Source of the DNA: Gymnothorax reevesii
Lineage: Eukaryota > Chordata > Actinopteri > Anguilliformes > Muraenidae
Direction: 5' to 3'
Length of the DNA: 64,000 bases
Assembly (NCBI GenBank): GCA_029721435.1
Contig: CM056582.1
Span: forward strand, 43,916,611-43,980,610
Part shown: piece by piece, positions 1 to 10,366 of the stretch
Layout of the letters: each line of letters begins with the position of its first letter
How positions within the stretch are numbered: the stretch's first letter is position 1
The notes under the pieces: generated by a model
Databases searched by the model: none
Seen by the model: only the letters and a program-made list of their open reading frames with translations
What the model was told of the DNA's origin: nothing
Position numbers and translations under genes: made by a program

Positions 1-233
1 TGATTCTAGGTATACTCCAGTAAAATATTAAATATCATCATCTATCCCTTATAAAAAATTAATATCATTACTGAATTACATTTTAGTCGTCTGTACTTTT
101 TCAAAAGACCTGCTGACTCTGCTGTTTTAATAACGCCACTGTCACTTAAAAAGCACCACTGTGTTTTAGGTACTTTTGGATTTCCCCACTTGGGTATCAG
201 TAAAGGTGTATCTTCTGATTAATGTTATTTCAG

Positions 234-3200
234 GAGTGGCTCCAGTGTGTTGGAAGATACACCTCTGAGTGTATCGCCTTCATGTCCAACCCCAGCCTGC
301 GGCCGCCCTACTTCCAGGAGCCCCCACAGCCAGAAGTTATCCCCAGCTACAAATGGATCCTGACTGTTTACAGCCACGATATCCTTAACAGGCTTGAGGA
401 TATCAATGCCCATATTACTAGTACATACGGATCCATTTTAAAACTGGACTCAACTAAAAAGGTTTGAACTGATCTCTGGACAACTGCATTCTTAATTAAA
501 GTTTAAATTCTGGTTTTGAAACGGTTATTTACTCCTAAGATTCTTTAGACTAGAGTATCACATCTTTGGCACATACGATCCTTGACATCATTTCACCTGT
601 TTAGAAATCGTTTTGCTTAGACAGAAATTGTTCATGATTCAGCTCATGCTGTACCAATACAATACCCTAAAAACTCTGTGTCTAATTATTTATTTGCATT
701 TTCAGATCACTAAGAAGTTGACAGGGCCTGCTAAAGGCACAGCACAATGGCTGACGTCAGTTGGAAATGAGGTGGGCCAGGTCCTCATCAGTGTCCTGAC
801 TGCAAATGAAGGTCCTGGATTGGATCAGATGGCTGCAGGCTTGGTACAGAGGTATCAGAAGGCAGGTGTGGCTCCCCCCATTGCTTTATATGTAGACTGT
901 GGCTGCTGCAAAGAAGGTGGTGAGACAAAACTGAAGATGCGCTTCAGCGGGTGGCCAGATCTCATCGTTCGCCTTGATATCTGGCACTTCATGCGACGGC
1001 TGGCAGTAGGCTGCACCACAGACGCCCATCAACTGTATCCCACTTTTATGGCCCGCATGTCAGCATGCATTTTTGAGTGGGACGCAGGGGATGTGGCTCT
1101 GCTGCGAAGGGCCAAGAGGGAGCAGCTGATGCAGCAGAACTGGCCTGCACTTTCTGAGAGGGAGCTGGACCGCCACATAACCAAGGCAGAGCTGGCCTTG
1201 CACTGTAGGAGGAGGACCAGAGGAGAAGCAAAAACAATTTTCCTCCTTGATCAGCTTCTATGGGAGCTCATGAGTGACAAGGGGAAGGATGCACTTGGTG
1301 TTCCCCTTTTCAACAGGGAGAGGATGCAGCACATCTGGAAAACCCAGAAGCGGCATGTGACATGCATTCAGGACCCCCCAGATGTATCACTTTACACCGA
1401 AACAGGAATGGTAATGAAGGGAGGTGTCCAACTAAAAACCTTCAGATGTGCAAGGGGCTCCACATCCCTGGAATCCTTTCATTGTCACCTTGCACGATTC
1501 ATTCCAGGTTTGTGTTTATGATTCATAGAGTTTAATATTCCTGCCTTTATAAAAAATGTAATAGATGCAGCTATGATGTGCATGCACTCAATGATATATT
1601 GTCATATATTACCATCCTGGTCACAGGTCTGAACAACACAATAAATTGATGCAAGACCACTTATTGCCCTTGATCATTAAATGCACACACACCATAATTG
1701 CAGTATTATAGAAGAAATACTATATTGAGCTTTGACAATTTGTTGCTGTTTTTTTTTTGTATCATACTGCATTGTCAACCTTCTTCCATTTAGAAGTTAA
1801 TTCTATGATCTCCTTGTGAAATAAGAAAAACAAGCTCATCAGTCGGGGGCTGCAAATAAAACTTCTCAACAAAATAATCTCATATTGCGGATTTTTTTCT
1901 TTGTCTTTCTTTCAGGGAACAGCGCCAACGCTGTAAATTTTCAAATTTATCTCCTGGATGGCCTGCACCGCTGGAACCAGAACCGCGCTGCTGCTGCTGC
2001 AGCTGAACCATCTCCGCTGCACAGTTACACAGGAGAGCTGGTTCATTGCGTCAACAACCAGTATGAAAAAGTGTTTGGCAGAAAACTGGTTCCTACCTTT
2101 ATGCCACCTGCTAAATACACAGGTGAGGGTTTTGTAATTACTGCATAAAAAATATCTCATGTTTATGTTTATATACATATATTTACTCAATGAAAATGCA
2201 ACACCAGTTCGGATTCAAATAATTTTGTGACTCAAATTTATTTTCTAATTTTAATAATTCAAATATGTTGGGTGGGTTTACTTTGATGAATTAAATGCGT
2301 TAATGGGCTGATTTGGACAATAATAAACAGATGCATTAAACTACATACAAAACGTACTGATGCTGGACGTACTACACCCAAAACGGTGTGGCACTTGCCG
2401 AGCGCTTACTCCCGCGTCTAGCATACCCAGGGCCCTGTTCCGTTGTTCAGTCGACAGATGTGGCATTATGACACTTAAAAATGTTTTTTGTGTGGCTTTT
2501 ATCATGACTTTATATAGGGAAGACAACCCCTCCTTCATTTCAACCACGGTACCTGCACAACTCCTGATCCCATATGTTGTGCTCAATATGGATTGATGAG
2601 AGTCCAACTCACACTGTTGAGTTACATGATGATCATTCATGTGTAATGAGGTACACATTGTGACCCCAATGGTCACTTAAGAACTCAAATTGGACATCTC
2701 AAGTCCTGAGCAAAAATAAACCAAAATTTAGAGTGTTGCGTTTTCATTGCCTTTTGAGTATATGTGTGTGTGTGTGTGTGTGTGCAGGTCTCATCTTAAT
2801 TTTCTTTTATCAATATTTTCTCAGGGGAGCTGATTGGTGTGCAGTATTTGCTGCAACAAAATAATGAGCCACTGCAAAACATGCAGAGCAGCTGCGTGGA
2901 GACCACCGAGCAGCTGGAGGACCTGGATGTGGAAGAGCAAGGGGAAGAGGACGAGGGATTTATTGAAGAGGTGGGAGAAGAAGCCACTGTGTCAGATCTG
3001 GTGGACTGCGAAGAGGTTCAGCCGCCCAGTACCTCTTCTACCCCCAGCACTTCAATAATATCTAGCAGCTTGCCCCCTGAAGCACCTCTCCACCCAACAG
3101 CAGAACTCAATCCTCCAGCTCCTGTCACTCCATCCTCTGTCCCTTCTCCAGCTCAGGTCCATCCTCCAGCTGCTGTCCCTCCTCCATCCTCTGTCCCTTC

Positions 3201-4605
3201 TCCAGCTCAGGTCCATCCTCCAGCTGCTGTCCCTCCTCCATCCTCTGTCCCTTCTCCAGCTCAGGTCCATCCTCCAGCTGCTGTCCCTCCTCCATCCTCT
3301 GTCCCTTCTCCAGCTCAGGTCCATCCTCCATTCACAGCCACCCTGGCAGAACTTAACCCTCCGGTCCCAACCCTACCTTCAGCCTCTTCCTGCCCTCCAG
3401 CCCCTCCACAGCCACCTGCCCCTTCCCAAGCTGTGGATGCAAACAGCCTCCCTGGTATGGACAGAGTGGATACTCTAGCGGAGTACCTGGTGGAGCTCCG
3501 CCATCAGACAGGTCTCATTCTGACCAATCAGCAGGCCTACACCATCGTCAGTCTGTGGCAGAATCTCACAGATTTTGATAAGCAGCGGGTGGTGTATGCA
3601 GCTCGACACCAAGACAGGCTGTTGACTGGTCGCTTCAGAACCCCTAAACAGCGGTCTGATTTCACCCCTGGAGTAGAGAGCACAAAGAGGTGTGTCCTTG
3701 GCTCAAAAGGCTCCCCTGCACAGTGGCCAAGCTGTTGCAGACTCATTGAAACCATCTTTGTCAGGCTTTGTGACATCCATAGAAGCCCAAGAAAGAGGGA
3801 GAAGGAAAGCCTGTCAAGATGGTCTCTTATTCTGCAAGACTACAAAAAAATCAGGCAGCTGCTGCTCTGCAATGGACTGGTGATGGAGCACACCACTCTT
3901 CAACCTGTTGAGGTTAATCAGACCACCCTGATTCAGTGGCATAATAAACGGCTGAAAGGTCAAGAGGTTGGAATTCTTTTAAAGGATGTGCAGCTGCCTG
4001 AAGCACGGCCATTGGCAGCGGTACCTTTACTGCCTGCCAAACCACAGCCCCTGTTTCCCATTCAGCATCACCATCCCCATCAGCTGCATGCATACCTGAT
4101 GCCAGCTAATACAGCTGGGCAGGCCAGAAGCAAGATCAGGTGGGCTCCAGCCACCACTGTCCAGCCTTCAGCCACCACTGTCCAGCCTCCAGCCACTTTA
4201 TTCCATCTTCCAGCCACATCCTTCCATCCTTCAGCCACCTCCATCCAGCGAGGGTCAGGATCAGGGCCCAGGCCCATCCAACCAAGGCCCATAACTGTCC
4301 AACGGCAGCTGTTACCATCAACACAAACTGAACCCATTGTGCCACTGCCCCCCTGCCCTGTTCCTGGGTCATCCCCCCCCTCAGCTGGCATTCATCATCA
4401 AACATTAAAAAAACGAAAATACACACGCACTGCAACATCAAATGTTTGCAAGAAGTGTGGTTCCTTTCGTACTGCAGACACTGGTCACAGTCAGTACAAA
4501 GGGAAAATGTATTGCCCCAAAATAGAAACAATGTCAAAAGAGGAATGGCTAGAGGCAATGCATAAGGCAGCTTTTGAGGAAAGCCTCAACATAAATCTTT
4601 TGTAA
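234..4605 (+). CDS. DDE transposase-like protein, 3' exons (left copy)
   Basis: Five exons are read here: 234-461, 706-1507, 1916-2122, 2825-4605 and, before them, exons lying outside the window. All junctions are GT-AG and join in frame (phases 0, 1, 1), and there is no internal stop. Taken with the upstream exons seen in the right copy, the protein would be about 1417 residues. Putative catalytic residues are D in LDST (codon 447-449), D in YVDCGCC (895-897), a DIWH motif at 976-987 that fits the C/D(2)H signature of MuDR/hAT/P/Kolobok/Dada-type transposases, and E in SLESFH (1471-1473). D-D spacing is 67 residues and D-E spacing 191. Downstream are a Pro-rich low-complexity stretch with an 18-residue repeat, a conserved-looking helical region (about 3460-4005) of unknown function, and a C-terminal CX2CX9HX8C zinc-binding-like motif (from 4447). 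Nuclear DNA cleavage and joining of its own element is inferred from the family. The ATG at 222 is intronic and not a start. The intact frame suggests recent activity. Confidence 0.75.
2186..2758 (-). mobile_element. Deleted Tc1-like element inside the last intron
   Basis: A 573-bp element has inverted ends: CTCAATGAAAATGCAACAC at the left, and a right end whose reverse complement starts CTCAAAAGGCAATGAAAACG. It is bounded by TA at 2184-2185 and 2759-2760, the Tc1/mariner target duplication. It lies between exons 1916-2122 and 2825-4605, so splicing should remove it. Most of the transposase is gone. Confidence 0.8.
2341..2466 (-). pseudogene. Remnant of Tc1-like transposase N-terminus
   Basis: On the minus strand about 40 residues starting MPHLSTEQRNRALGMLDAG resemble the first helix-turn-helix of Tc1-type transposases, which binds the inverted repeats. 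The frame then runs out, and no DDE domain remains within the 573-bp element. It is a non-autonomous deletion derivative. Confidence 0.7.
2763..2784 (+). repeat. (TG)11 microsatellite
   Basis: Uninterrupted TG dinucleotides lie directly 3' of the TA duplication of the intronic Tc1-like element and 40 bp before the splice acceptor at 2822-2824. Confidence 0.95.
3139..3330 (+). repeat. 54-bp coding minisatellite (Pro-rich)
   Basis: Four copies start at 3139, 3193, 3247 and 3301, the last partial. Each encodes an 18-residue unit beginning VPSPAQVHPPAAV. The period is a multiple of three, so copy-number change would not shift the transposase frame. A further 21-bp-period Ser/Thr/Pro repeat (ATTVQPS-like heptads) lies at about 4148-4245 in the same exon. 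Confidence 0.9.
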
Positions 4606-4706
4606 ATAAGTGTATATATTGCTTGTTTGAAGATCTTTTTATGTTAGTTCATTGTTTTATTAGTGTGTTTGCATTGTTAAATATTGATATTTATGTGTTT
4701 GGTGTA

Positions 4707-6310
4707 TAAAACCCAAAACCAGTGAAGTTGGCACGTTATGTAAATCGTAGATAAAAACAGAAAAGAATGATTTGCAAATCCTTTTCAACTTGTATTCAAT
4801 TGAATACACTGCAAAGACAAGATGTTTAATGTTCAAACTGAGAAACTTTATTTTTTGTTTGCAAATAATCATTAACTTAGAATTTAAAGGCAGCAACACA
4901 TTGCAAAAAAGTTGGCACAGGGGCCTTTTTACCACTGTGTTACATCGCCTTTCCTTTCAACGACACTCAGTAAACGTTTGGGAACTGAGAAGACCAATTT
5001 TTGAAGCTTTTCAGGTGGAACTCTTTCCCATTCTTGCTTGATGTACAGCTTAAGTTGTTCAACAGTCTGGGGTCTCCGTTGTCGTATTTTACGCTTCATG
5101 ATGCGCCACACATTTTCAATGGGAGACAGGTCTGGACTACAGGCAGGCCAGTCTAGTACCCGCACTCTTTTACTACGGAGCCATGCTGTTGTAACGTGCA
5201 GAATGTGGCTTGGCACTGTCTTGCTGAAATGAGCAGGGGCGTCCATGAAAAAGATGTTGCTTGGATGGCAACATATGTTGCTCCAAAACTTGTATGTACC
5301 TTTCAGCATTAATGGTGCCTTCACATATGTGTAAGTTGCCCATGCCTTGGGCACTAATACACCCCCATACCATCACAGATGCTTGCTTTTGAACTTTGCG
5401 CCTATAACAGTCCGGATGGTTCTTTTCCTCTTTGGTGCGGAGGACACAACGTCCACAGTTTCCAAAAACAATTTGAAATTTGGACTCGTCAGACCACAGA
5501 ACACTTTTCCACTTGCATCAGTCCATCTTAGATGAGCTTGGGCCCAGTGAAGCCGGCGGCGTTTCTGGGTGCTGTTGATAAATGGATTTCGCTTTGCATT
5601 GTAGAGTTTTAACTTGTACTTGCAGATGTAGCGACGAACTGTAGTTACTGACAGTGGTTTTCTGAAGTGTTCCTGAGCCCATGTGGTGATGTCCTTTACA
5701 CACTGATGTCGGTTTTTGATGCAGTACCGCCTGAGGGATCAAAGGTCACCAGCATTCAATGTTGGTTTTCGGCTTTGTCGCTTACGTGCAGTGATTTCTC
5801 CAGATTCTCTGAACCTTTTGACGATATTACGGACCGTAGATGATGAAATCCCTAAATTTCTTGCAATAGATGGTGAGGAATGTTGTTTTTAAACTTTTCG
5901 ACAATCAGCTCACGCATTTGTTCACTAAGTGGTGACCCTTGCCCCATCCTTGTTTGTGAATGACTGAGCATTTCAGGGAAGCTGCTTTTATACCCAATCA
6001 TGGCACCCACTTGTTCCCAATTAGCCCGTTCACCTGTGGGATGTTCCAAATAAGTGTTTGATGAGCATTCCTCAACTCGCTCAGTCTTTTTTGCCACTTG
6101 TGTCAGCTTTTTTGAAACATGTTGCAGGCATCAAATTCCAAATGAGCTAATATTTGCAAAAAATTACAAAGTTTACCTGTTCGAACATTAAGTAACTTGT
6201 CTTTGCAGTGTATTCAATTGAATATAGGCTGAAAAGGATTTGCAAATCATTGTATTCGGTTTTTATTTACGATTTACACAACGTGCCAACTTCACTGGTT
6301 TTGGGGTTTG
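4707..6310 (-). mobile_element. Degenerate Tc1/mariner element, 1.6 kb
   Basis: The terminal inverted repeats are about 110 bp long: the left end reads CCCAAAACCAGTGAAGTTGG at 4712 onward and the reverse complement of 6200-6310 matches it with few differences. The element is flanked by TA at 4705-4706 and 6311-6312. It begins about 100 bp after the transposase stop codon at 4605, probably in the 3' UTR or flank of the host gene. The length is typical for a full Tc1/mariner element. Confidence 0.88.
4929..5947 (-). pseudogene. Broken Tc1/mariner transposase
   Basis: Read on the minus strand, an N-terminal piece (MGQGSPLSEQMRELIVEKF) begins at 5947 and stops after about 30 residues. The three catalytic blocks are recognisable but do not share one open frame: SDESKF near 5490, [11 protein letters not shown] near 5230 and DWPACSPDLSPIENVW near 5130. 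The last two carry the D and E of a D34E-type triad. Stops and frameshifts make this an inactive copy; it could at most be mobilised in trans through its inverted repeats. Confidence 0.85.
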
Positions 6311-6312
6311 TA

Positions 6313-6796
6313 CCATAATAAAGTTGTTCAATCACTCAAATTTTATTATTTATTATTATGTTATTGTTTTATATATTTATTTATTTTATTTTTTAAGCAA
6401 TTTCTATTGCCATTCCATTCACAGTTCTTACGATTTTTTGGGGACTACTGTTTTTTTATTTATTTTTCTGTTGTTTTTCTTTGGATTGCACTTTAATTGT
6501 TTTTGAGTGTGCCTTTGTGTGCCTTTTTGCTATTTTTCCTGCATTCTTTCCATATTTCATTTTATATATTCCTAGTAATCCGATGTGATTTAAAAAAAAA
6601 AAAGTGTTCCAAAACCTCCAACACAATCTTACTTATTTAACACATTTTAGTGTCAGCATATCACCACTATTTTGTTTAATGGTGCTCCTAATAATTGTGG
6701 TAAAAATACAACTTCAGTGAACATACATCCAAAGCTGATAACACATCTTCTATTGTAAAAAATGTAGATGAAATCCAAGACTCAACTGAACTATAA
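6313..6796. other. AT-rich non-coding tail
   Basis: This is T-rich and A-rich sequence with a short A-tract at about 6592-6603. No splice-supported exon or RNA gene was seen; the short open frames are typical of low-complexity AT-rich DNA. Confidence 0.6.
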
Positions 6797-7010
6797 AGAA
6801 CTAGCTGCTACCCGCTACCCGGAGTGAAATTGCCATTTTTTTGTGTGTGCATGACCGTTTTTCAAAAATCGGGCGACGTCAAGTCCTTCCTGGTGTCCAA
6901 CTGGATATTCACACCAAATTTGGTGATAATCGGTTGAGAAATGTAGGAGAAAAACATGTACATACACACAGACAGACAGACAGACATCGACCTCAAATAT
7001 ATTATAGATT
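6797..7010 (+). repeat. Probable dispersed repeat with (CAGA)n tail
   Basis: The motif CACCAAATTTGGTGATAATC followed by GAGAAA, ACATGTACATACACA and a CAGA run (about 6968-6985) resembles the 3' ends of interspersed elements common in animal genomes. No coding remnant was seen. The family is not identified and the boundaries are approximate. Confidence 0.4.
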
Positions 7011-7435
7011 TATTCTTATCAAAAAGAATAATTGTGAAAAGTACATCACAACATATGCATAATAGATATAAACTTTACAAAAGGGTTATTGCAGTATAAC
7101 AGGTACAGGGACAAAACAAAAGGTTTGGGGTGATGGGGGAGGTGTGATTGCATATCAAAGATCTATTGGGCATTACAAGAGACAGGCAGGAAGAGGTTCA
7201 TTGACAAAAGTAAGATAAATATTGCTATACTGCTCTATAATATGAGTATTTAATGTATTAAATGCAAAACATGCTCTACAATGAAAATGCTTCATTTTTG
7301 CACTGAGTCAAGAACATTTGCATGCATAAACGGATGTGATCAGACATTCAGCGTTTAGGGTGGGAATTAACTGCATTAAAACACAATAAACAAAATTCAG
7401 TTCTGCCCATGGCTGGATTCGAACCCTGATCAACC
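7011..7435. other. Non-coding tail of the element
   Basis: No gene is supported here. The only motif noted is a perfect RNA polymerase III B-box match on the minus strand at 7415-7425 (GGTTCGAATCC). The bases around it do not fold into a T-arm and there is no A box at the right distance. Confidence 0.5.
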
Positions 7436-7497
7436 CTTTTTTTCCCACATTTTTTTCTTCCCTTTTCTTCCCCCTTCTCCCCCTTCTTCCCCCCACT
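7436..7497 (+). repeat. Polypyrimidine tract
   Basis: This is an almost pure C/T run of about 60 bp, about 30 bp from the array edge. Such tracts can form triplex or slipped structures. It could be part of the element's terminal region. Confidence 0.7.
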
Positions 7498-7527
7498 ATA
7501 CGGACTATTGTTCCCCAGCTTTCGCGG

Positions 7528-7587
7528 AGTTGGGAGAGCGTTAGACTGAAGATCTAAAGGTCCCTGGTTCAATCCTGGGTTTCGGCA
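7528..7587 (+). pseudogene. tRNA-Phe 3' fragment at array left edge
   Basis: Nucleotides 14-73 are present, with anticodon GAA and B box (GGTTCAATCC) intact. The acceptor 5' strand and nucleotides 8-13 are replaced by element sequence. TCGCGG plus AGTTGG still gives an A-box-like string, but the acceptor stem cannot form. Confidence 0.95.
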
Positions 7588-7629
7588 ATTTGAGTGCCTT
7601 GGCTTGACGTTGCGAGGAAATGAGGTCTG

Positions 7630-7634
7630 TTTTT
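7630..7634 (+). terminator. Pol III terminator of tRNA-Phe (representative)
   Basis: T5 lies about 43 nt past the tRNA-Phe 3' end, and the same GTTTTTAC context recurs in all units. It is the first T4+ run downstream, so a longish 3' trailer is predicted. Confidence 0.7.
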
Positions 7635-7971
7635 ACTTACTTGTGCAAAAACAAGATGACTGGAGTCCTTTCGTTTGCTTGCCCTGTGAACAAAAAAAGT
7701 CAGCTGGACGAAAGAGGCGAATGTACTGTGGGCTGCACGAACAGAATGATGTAGTGTTGGGCAAGAATGGTTCTCATGGCAGTGCTGCATCTTGCAAGCC
7801 ACTTTTAGCCTGGAGAAATATCAGTGCTCGATGGTTAGCTTGTGAAAAAAGTGCTTGTTTGATCACCAGGCCACGTGTAATAGTGTTGAAAGAACAGAGC
7901 TTAGGTTTCCCAATGTCATTCTCAGCGAAAATGAGTCAGCTTTTGATCTTTGTTTTGACAGTAACTGAGGG

Positions 7972-7977
7972 AAAAAA
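7972..7977 (-). terminator. Pol III terminator of tRNA-Asp (representative)
   Basis: A6 on the + strand gives T6 on the minus strand, 7 nt past the tRNA-Asp 3' end. It is conserved in all units. Confidence 0.8.
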
Positions 7978-7984
7978 CCTCCAA

Positions 7985-8056
7985 CTCCCCGTCGGGGAAT
8001 CGAACCCCGGTCTCCCGCGTGACAGGCGGGGATACTCACCACTATACTAACGAGGA
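7985..8056 (-). tRNA. tRNA-Asp(GTC), reference copy
   Basis: 72 nt, intronless, loop CTGTCAC, all stems paired, B box GGTTCGATTCC, discriminator G73, the usual Asp identity base. Reference for the Asp copies below. Confidence 0.98.
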
Positions 8057-8502
8057 CAAAATAGCCATGCAAAGCCTGATATTGTATGTGCTGTAGCATG
8101 CCATTCAAAATGTCTGCAATGACCTTTTGCAGGCCTTGTAAAACAATGGCGATTAAACCTTATGTTAATTTCAGCAATGGCTCCGGAGCTGTCCTTGCTT
8201 TCACTATTCCTGGCACAAACAGAACTAATCATGCATAGTGTTAGAGGACTTAGACTTCAAATTAGAACTGAAACATTGCTTGCTGTTCATCATTGCTGTC
8301 AATGCCAGGGGTCCTGGCGGGCTTCAGTGCTTGAGCAGTAGGGGTCAGAAGTTATACAAGTAAGAGTTATCCTCTGATATAAAGGCAGCGAAGGGTCTCT
8401 TCTGCTCAGAAACCTGCACAGTATTTTGAAATTGGTTTTGCTTCCTGGTCTGCCTGGGCAGTAAAGGCAGGAGCATGCCTTTGAGGGCACAGGGGGCAAC
8501 TC

Positions 8503-8575
8503 TGGAGAATGCGGGCGTCGATGCCGCTACCTCTCACATGCTAAGCGAGCGCTCTACCATTTGAGCTAATTCCCC
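8503..8575 (-). tRNA. tRNA-Ala(AGC), type B with G53C
   Basis: 73 nt; anticodon AGC and the G3-U70 identity pair are present. G53C mismatches C61 and changes the second B-box base. It is the only Ala in this unit. Confidence 0.94.
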
Positions 8576-9378
8576 ACATTTGCTTATGAGAAAATTTACA
8601 GATGAATTTCCTCAATTTTGAGTGAAGATTCTTCTCAATCTCTCAGTCCTTGCCCAATTTTTAACCTTTCACTTTTGTATTTGGACAGGGTTTCTCCATC
8701 ATCTTTACCATCAAAGCATGGACAGATGCTTGATATGACAGCCAACCAGAAGGAGAATACACAAAATGTTTGAGTTGTAACACGCTTGCGCCAACATTAC
8801 ATTGCAAGTGCCTGCATTCATCATTCGAGGGCAAGATTAAACAATGCCATCAGAAACTTCAGCTCAAATTCAGCATTGTGAACGATTTTATCTCAGACGA
8901 TGCAAGCGTGTGACGAATGACTCAAGGTCTTGGATGCCAAATGGAAATAAATTCAACTTGCGAGCAAACGTTGGGACAATTAACGAGGGAGAGCAAAACA
9001 TTACTAAGCTATAGGAGTAATTAAAGAAGTGGAAAGCATCATGGAAATGGACAAGACCATGGTACTGCGTTATGTGGGATGGAAATAAATCAAGGCTCCA
9101 TCTTGACCATGAAATGTTGCCAAATGCTGTGAGGGCACTGTTCGAGCATTTCATGCGGCAGCAGTGGTAGCTCACTTACTTGGTATGAGCCATACGATAA
9201 ATGAATGTCAGGGGCCACTCTTGATGGTTTGCTGGAGGATGAATGATTTACCATTTGCAGGTGAGGAAACTGCTCAAAATAGCCTGAAATTTTCTCAGAG
9301 ATGACAGTTTCTGGAGGAAACGCCGTCTTCGCACGGATTTTTACAGTTTGGTGGTATCAGAATTTTGAGTGCAGAATT

Positions 9379-9451
9379 GCCGAAATAGCTCAGTTGGGAG
9401 AGCGTTAGACTGAAGATCTAAAGGTCCCTGGTTCGATCCCGGGTTTCGGCA
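9379..9451 (+). tRNA. tRNA-Phe(GAA), reference copy
   Basis: 73 nt with no intron and no encoded CCA. All four stems pair, the anticodon loop is CTGAAGA, A box TAGCTCAGTTGG, B box GGTTCGATCC. Used as the reference for the Phe variants listed below (standard tRNA numbering). Confidence 0.98.
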
Positions 9452-9848
9452 ATTTGAGTGCCTTGGCTTGGCGTTGCGAGGAAATGAGGTCTGTTTTTAC
9501 TTATTTGTGCAAAAACAAGATGACTGGAGTCCTTTCGTTTGCTTGCCCTGTGAACAAAAAAAGTCAGCTGGACGAAAGAGGCGAATGTACTGTGGGCTGC
9601 ACGAACAGAATGATGTAGTGTTGGGCAAGAATGGTTCTCATGGCAGTGCTGCATCTTGCAAGCCACTTTTAGCCTGGAGAAATATCAGTGCTCGATGGTT
9701 AGCTTGTGAAAAAAGTGCTTGTTTGATCACCAGGCCATGTGTAATAGTGTTGAAAAAACAGAGCTTAGGTTTCCCAATGTCATTCTCAGAAAAAATGAGT
9801 CAGCTTTTGATCTTTGTTTTGACAGTAACTGAGGGAAAAAATCTCCAA

Positions 9849-9920
9849 CTCCCCGTCGGGGAATCGAACCCCGGTCTCCCGCGTGACAGGCGGGGATACT
9901 CACCACTATACTAACGAGGA
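9849..9920 (-). tRNA. tRNA-Asp(GTC)
   Basis: Reference sequence. Confidence 0.98.
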
Positions 9921-10366
9921 CAAAATAGCCATGCAAAGCCTGATATTGTATGTGCTGTAGCATGCCATTCAAAATGTCTGCAATGACCTTTTGCAGGCCT
10001 TGTAAAACAATGGCGATTAAACCTTATGTTAATTTCAGCAATGGCTCCGGAGCTGTCCTTGCTTTCACTATTCCTGGCACAAACAGAACTAATCATGCAT
10101 AGTGTTAGAGGACTTAGACTTCAAATTAGAACTGAAACATTGCTTGCTGTTCATCATTGCTGTCAATGCCAGGGGTCCTGGCGGGCTTCAGTGCTTGAGC
10201 AGTAGGGGTCAGAAGTTATACAAGTAAGAGTTATCCTCTGATATAAAGGCAGCGAAGGGTCTCTTCTGCTCAGAAACCTGCACTGTATTTTGAAATTGGT
10301 TTTGCTTCCTGGTCTGCCTGGGCAGTAAAAGCAGGAGCATGCCTTTGAGGGCACAGGGGGCAAGTC

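Larger units (their letters stand above)
1..7527 (+). mobile_element. Dada-like DNA transposon, left copy, 3' portion
   Basis: The 5' end of this copy lies outside the window. It contains the downstream exons of a DDE transposase gene, two nested Tc1-type elements and a non-coding tail. The right boundary is sharp: at 7528 the sequence becomes the 3' 60 nt of a tRNA-Phe gene. TCGCGG at 7522-7527 is also found at the left edge of the second copy (60144-60149), which is what a 6-bp target duplication would look like. Joining the right copy (60144-63211) to this copy (1-7527) gives an element of about 10.6 kb. No clear terminal inverted repeats were found by eye. Assignment to Dada rests on the tRNA-gene insertion site, the 6-bp repeat and the catalytic motif layout; it has not been confirmed by similarity search. 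Confidence 0.6.

Noticed and set aside
222..467. Open frame beginning with ATG at 222
   Set aside because: The ATG lies upstream of the splice acceptor CAG at 231-233; the true exon starts at 234 and continues the preceding exon in frame.
3052..3331. Repetitive open frames on the minus strand (WRRD and EDGPELEKGQR repeats)
   Set aside because: They are antisense shadows of the coding minisatellite in the transposase exon.
7409..7435. Possible tRNA gene 3' end on the minus strand
   Set aside because: Only the B box matches; the T stem does not pair beyond two bases and no A box or anticodon arm is present in the adjoining polypyrimidine tract.
7604..8050. A 148-codon open frame on + recurring in nearly every array unit, with several shorter partners on -
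   Set aside because: Its 3' end reads through tRNA-Asp antisense, recurrence follows from the tandem repeat, there is no recognisable domain or codon-level conservation, and the start codon is lost in some units without other change.
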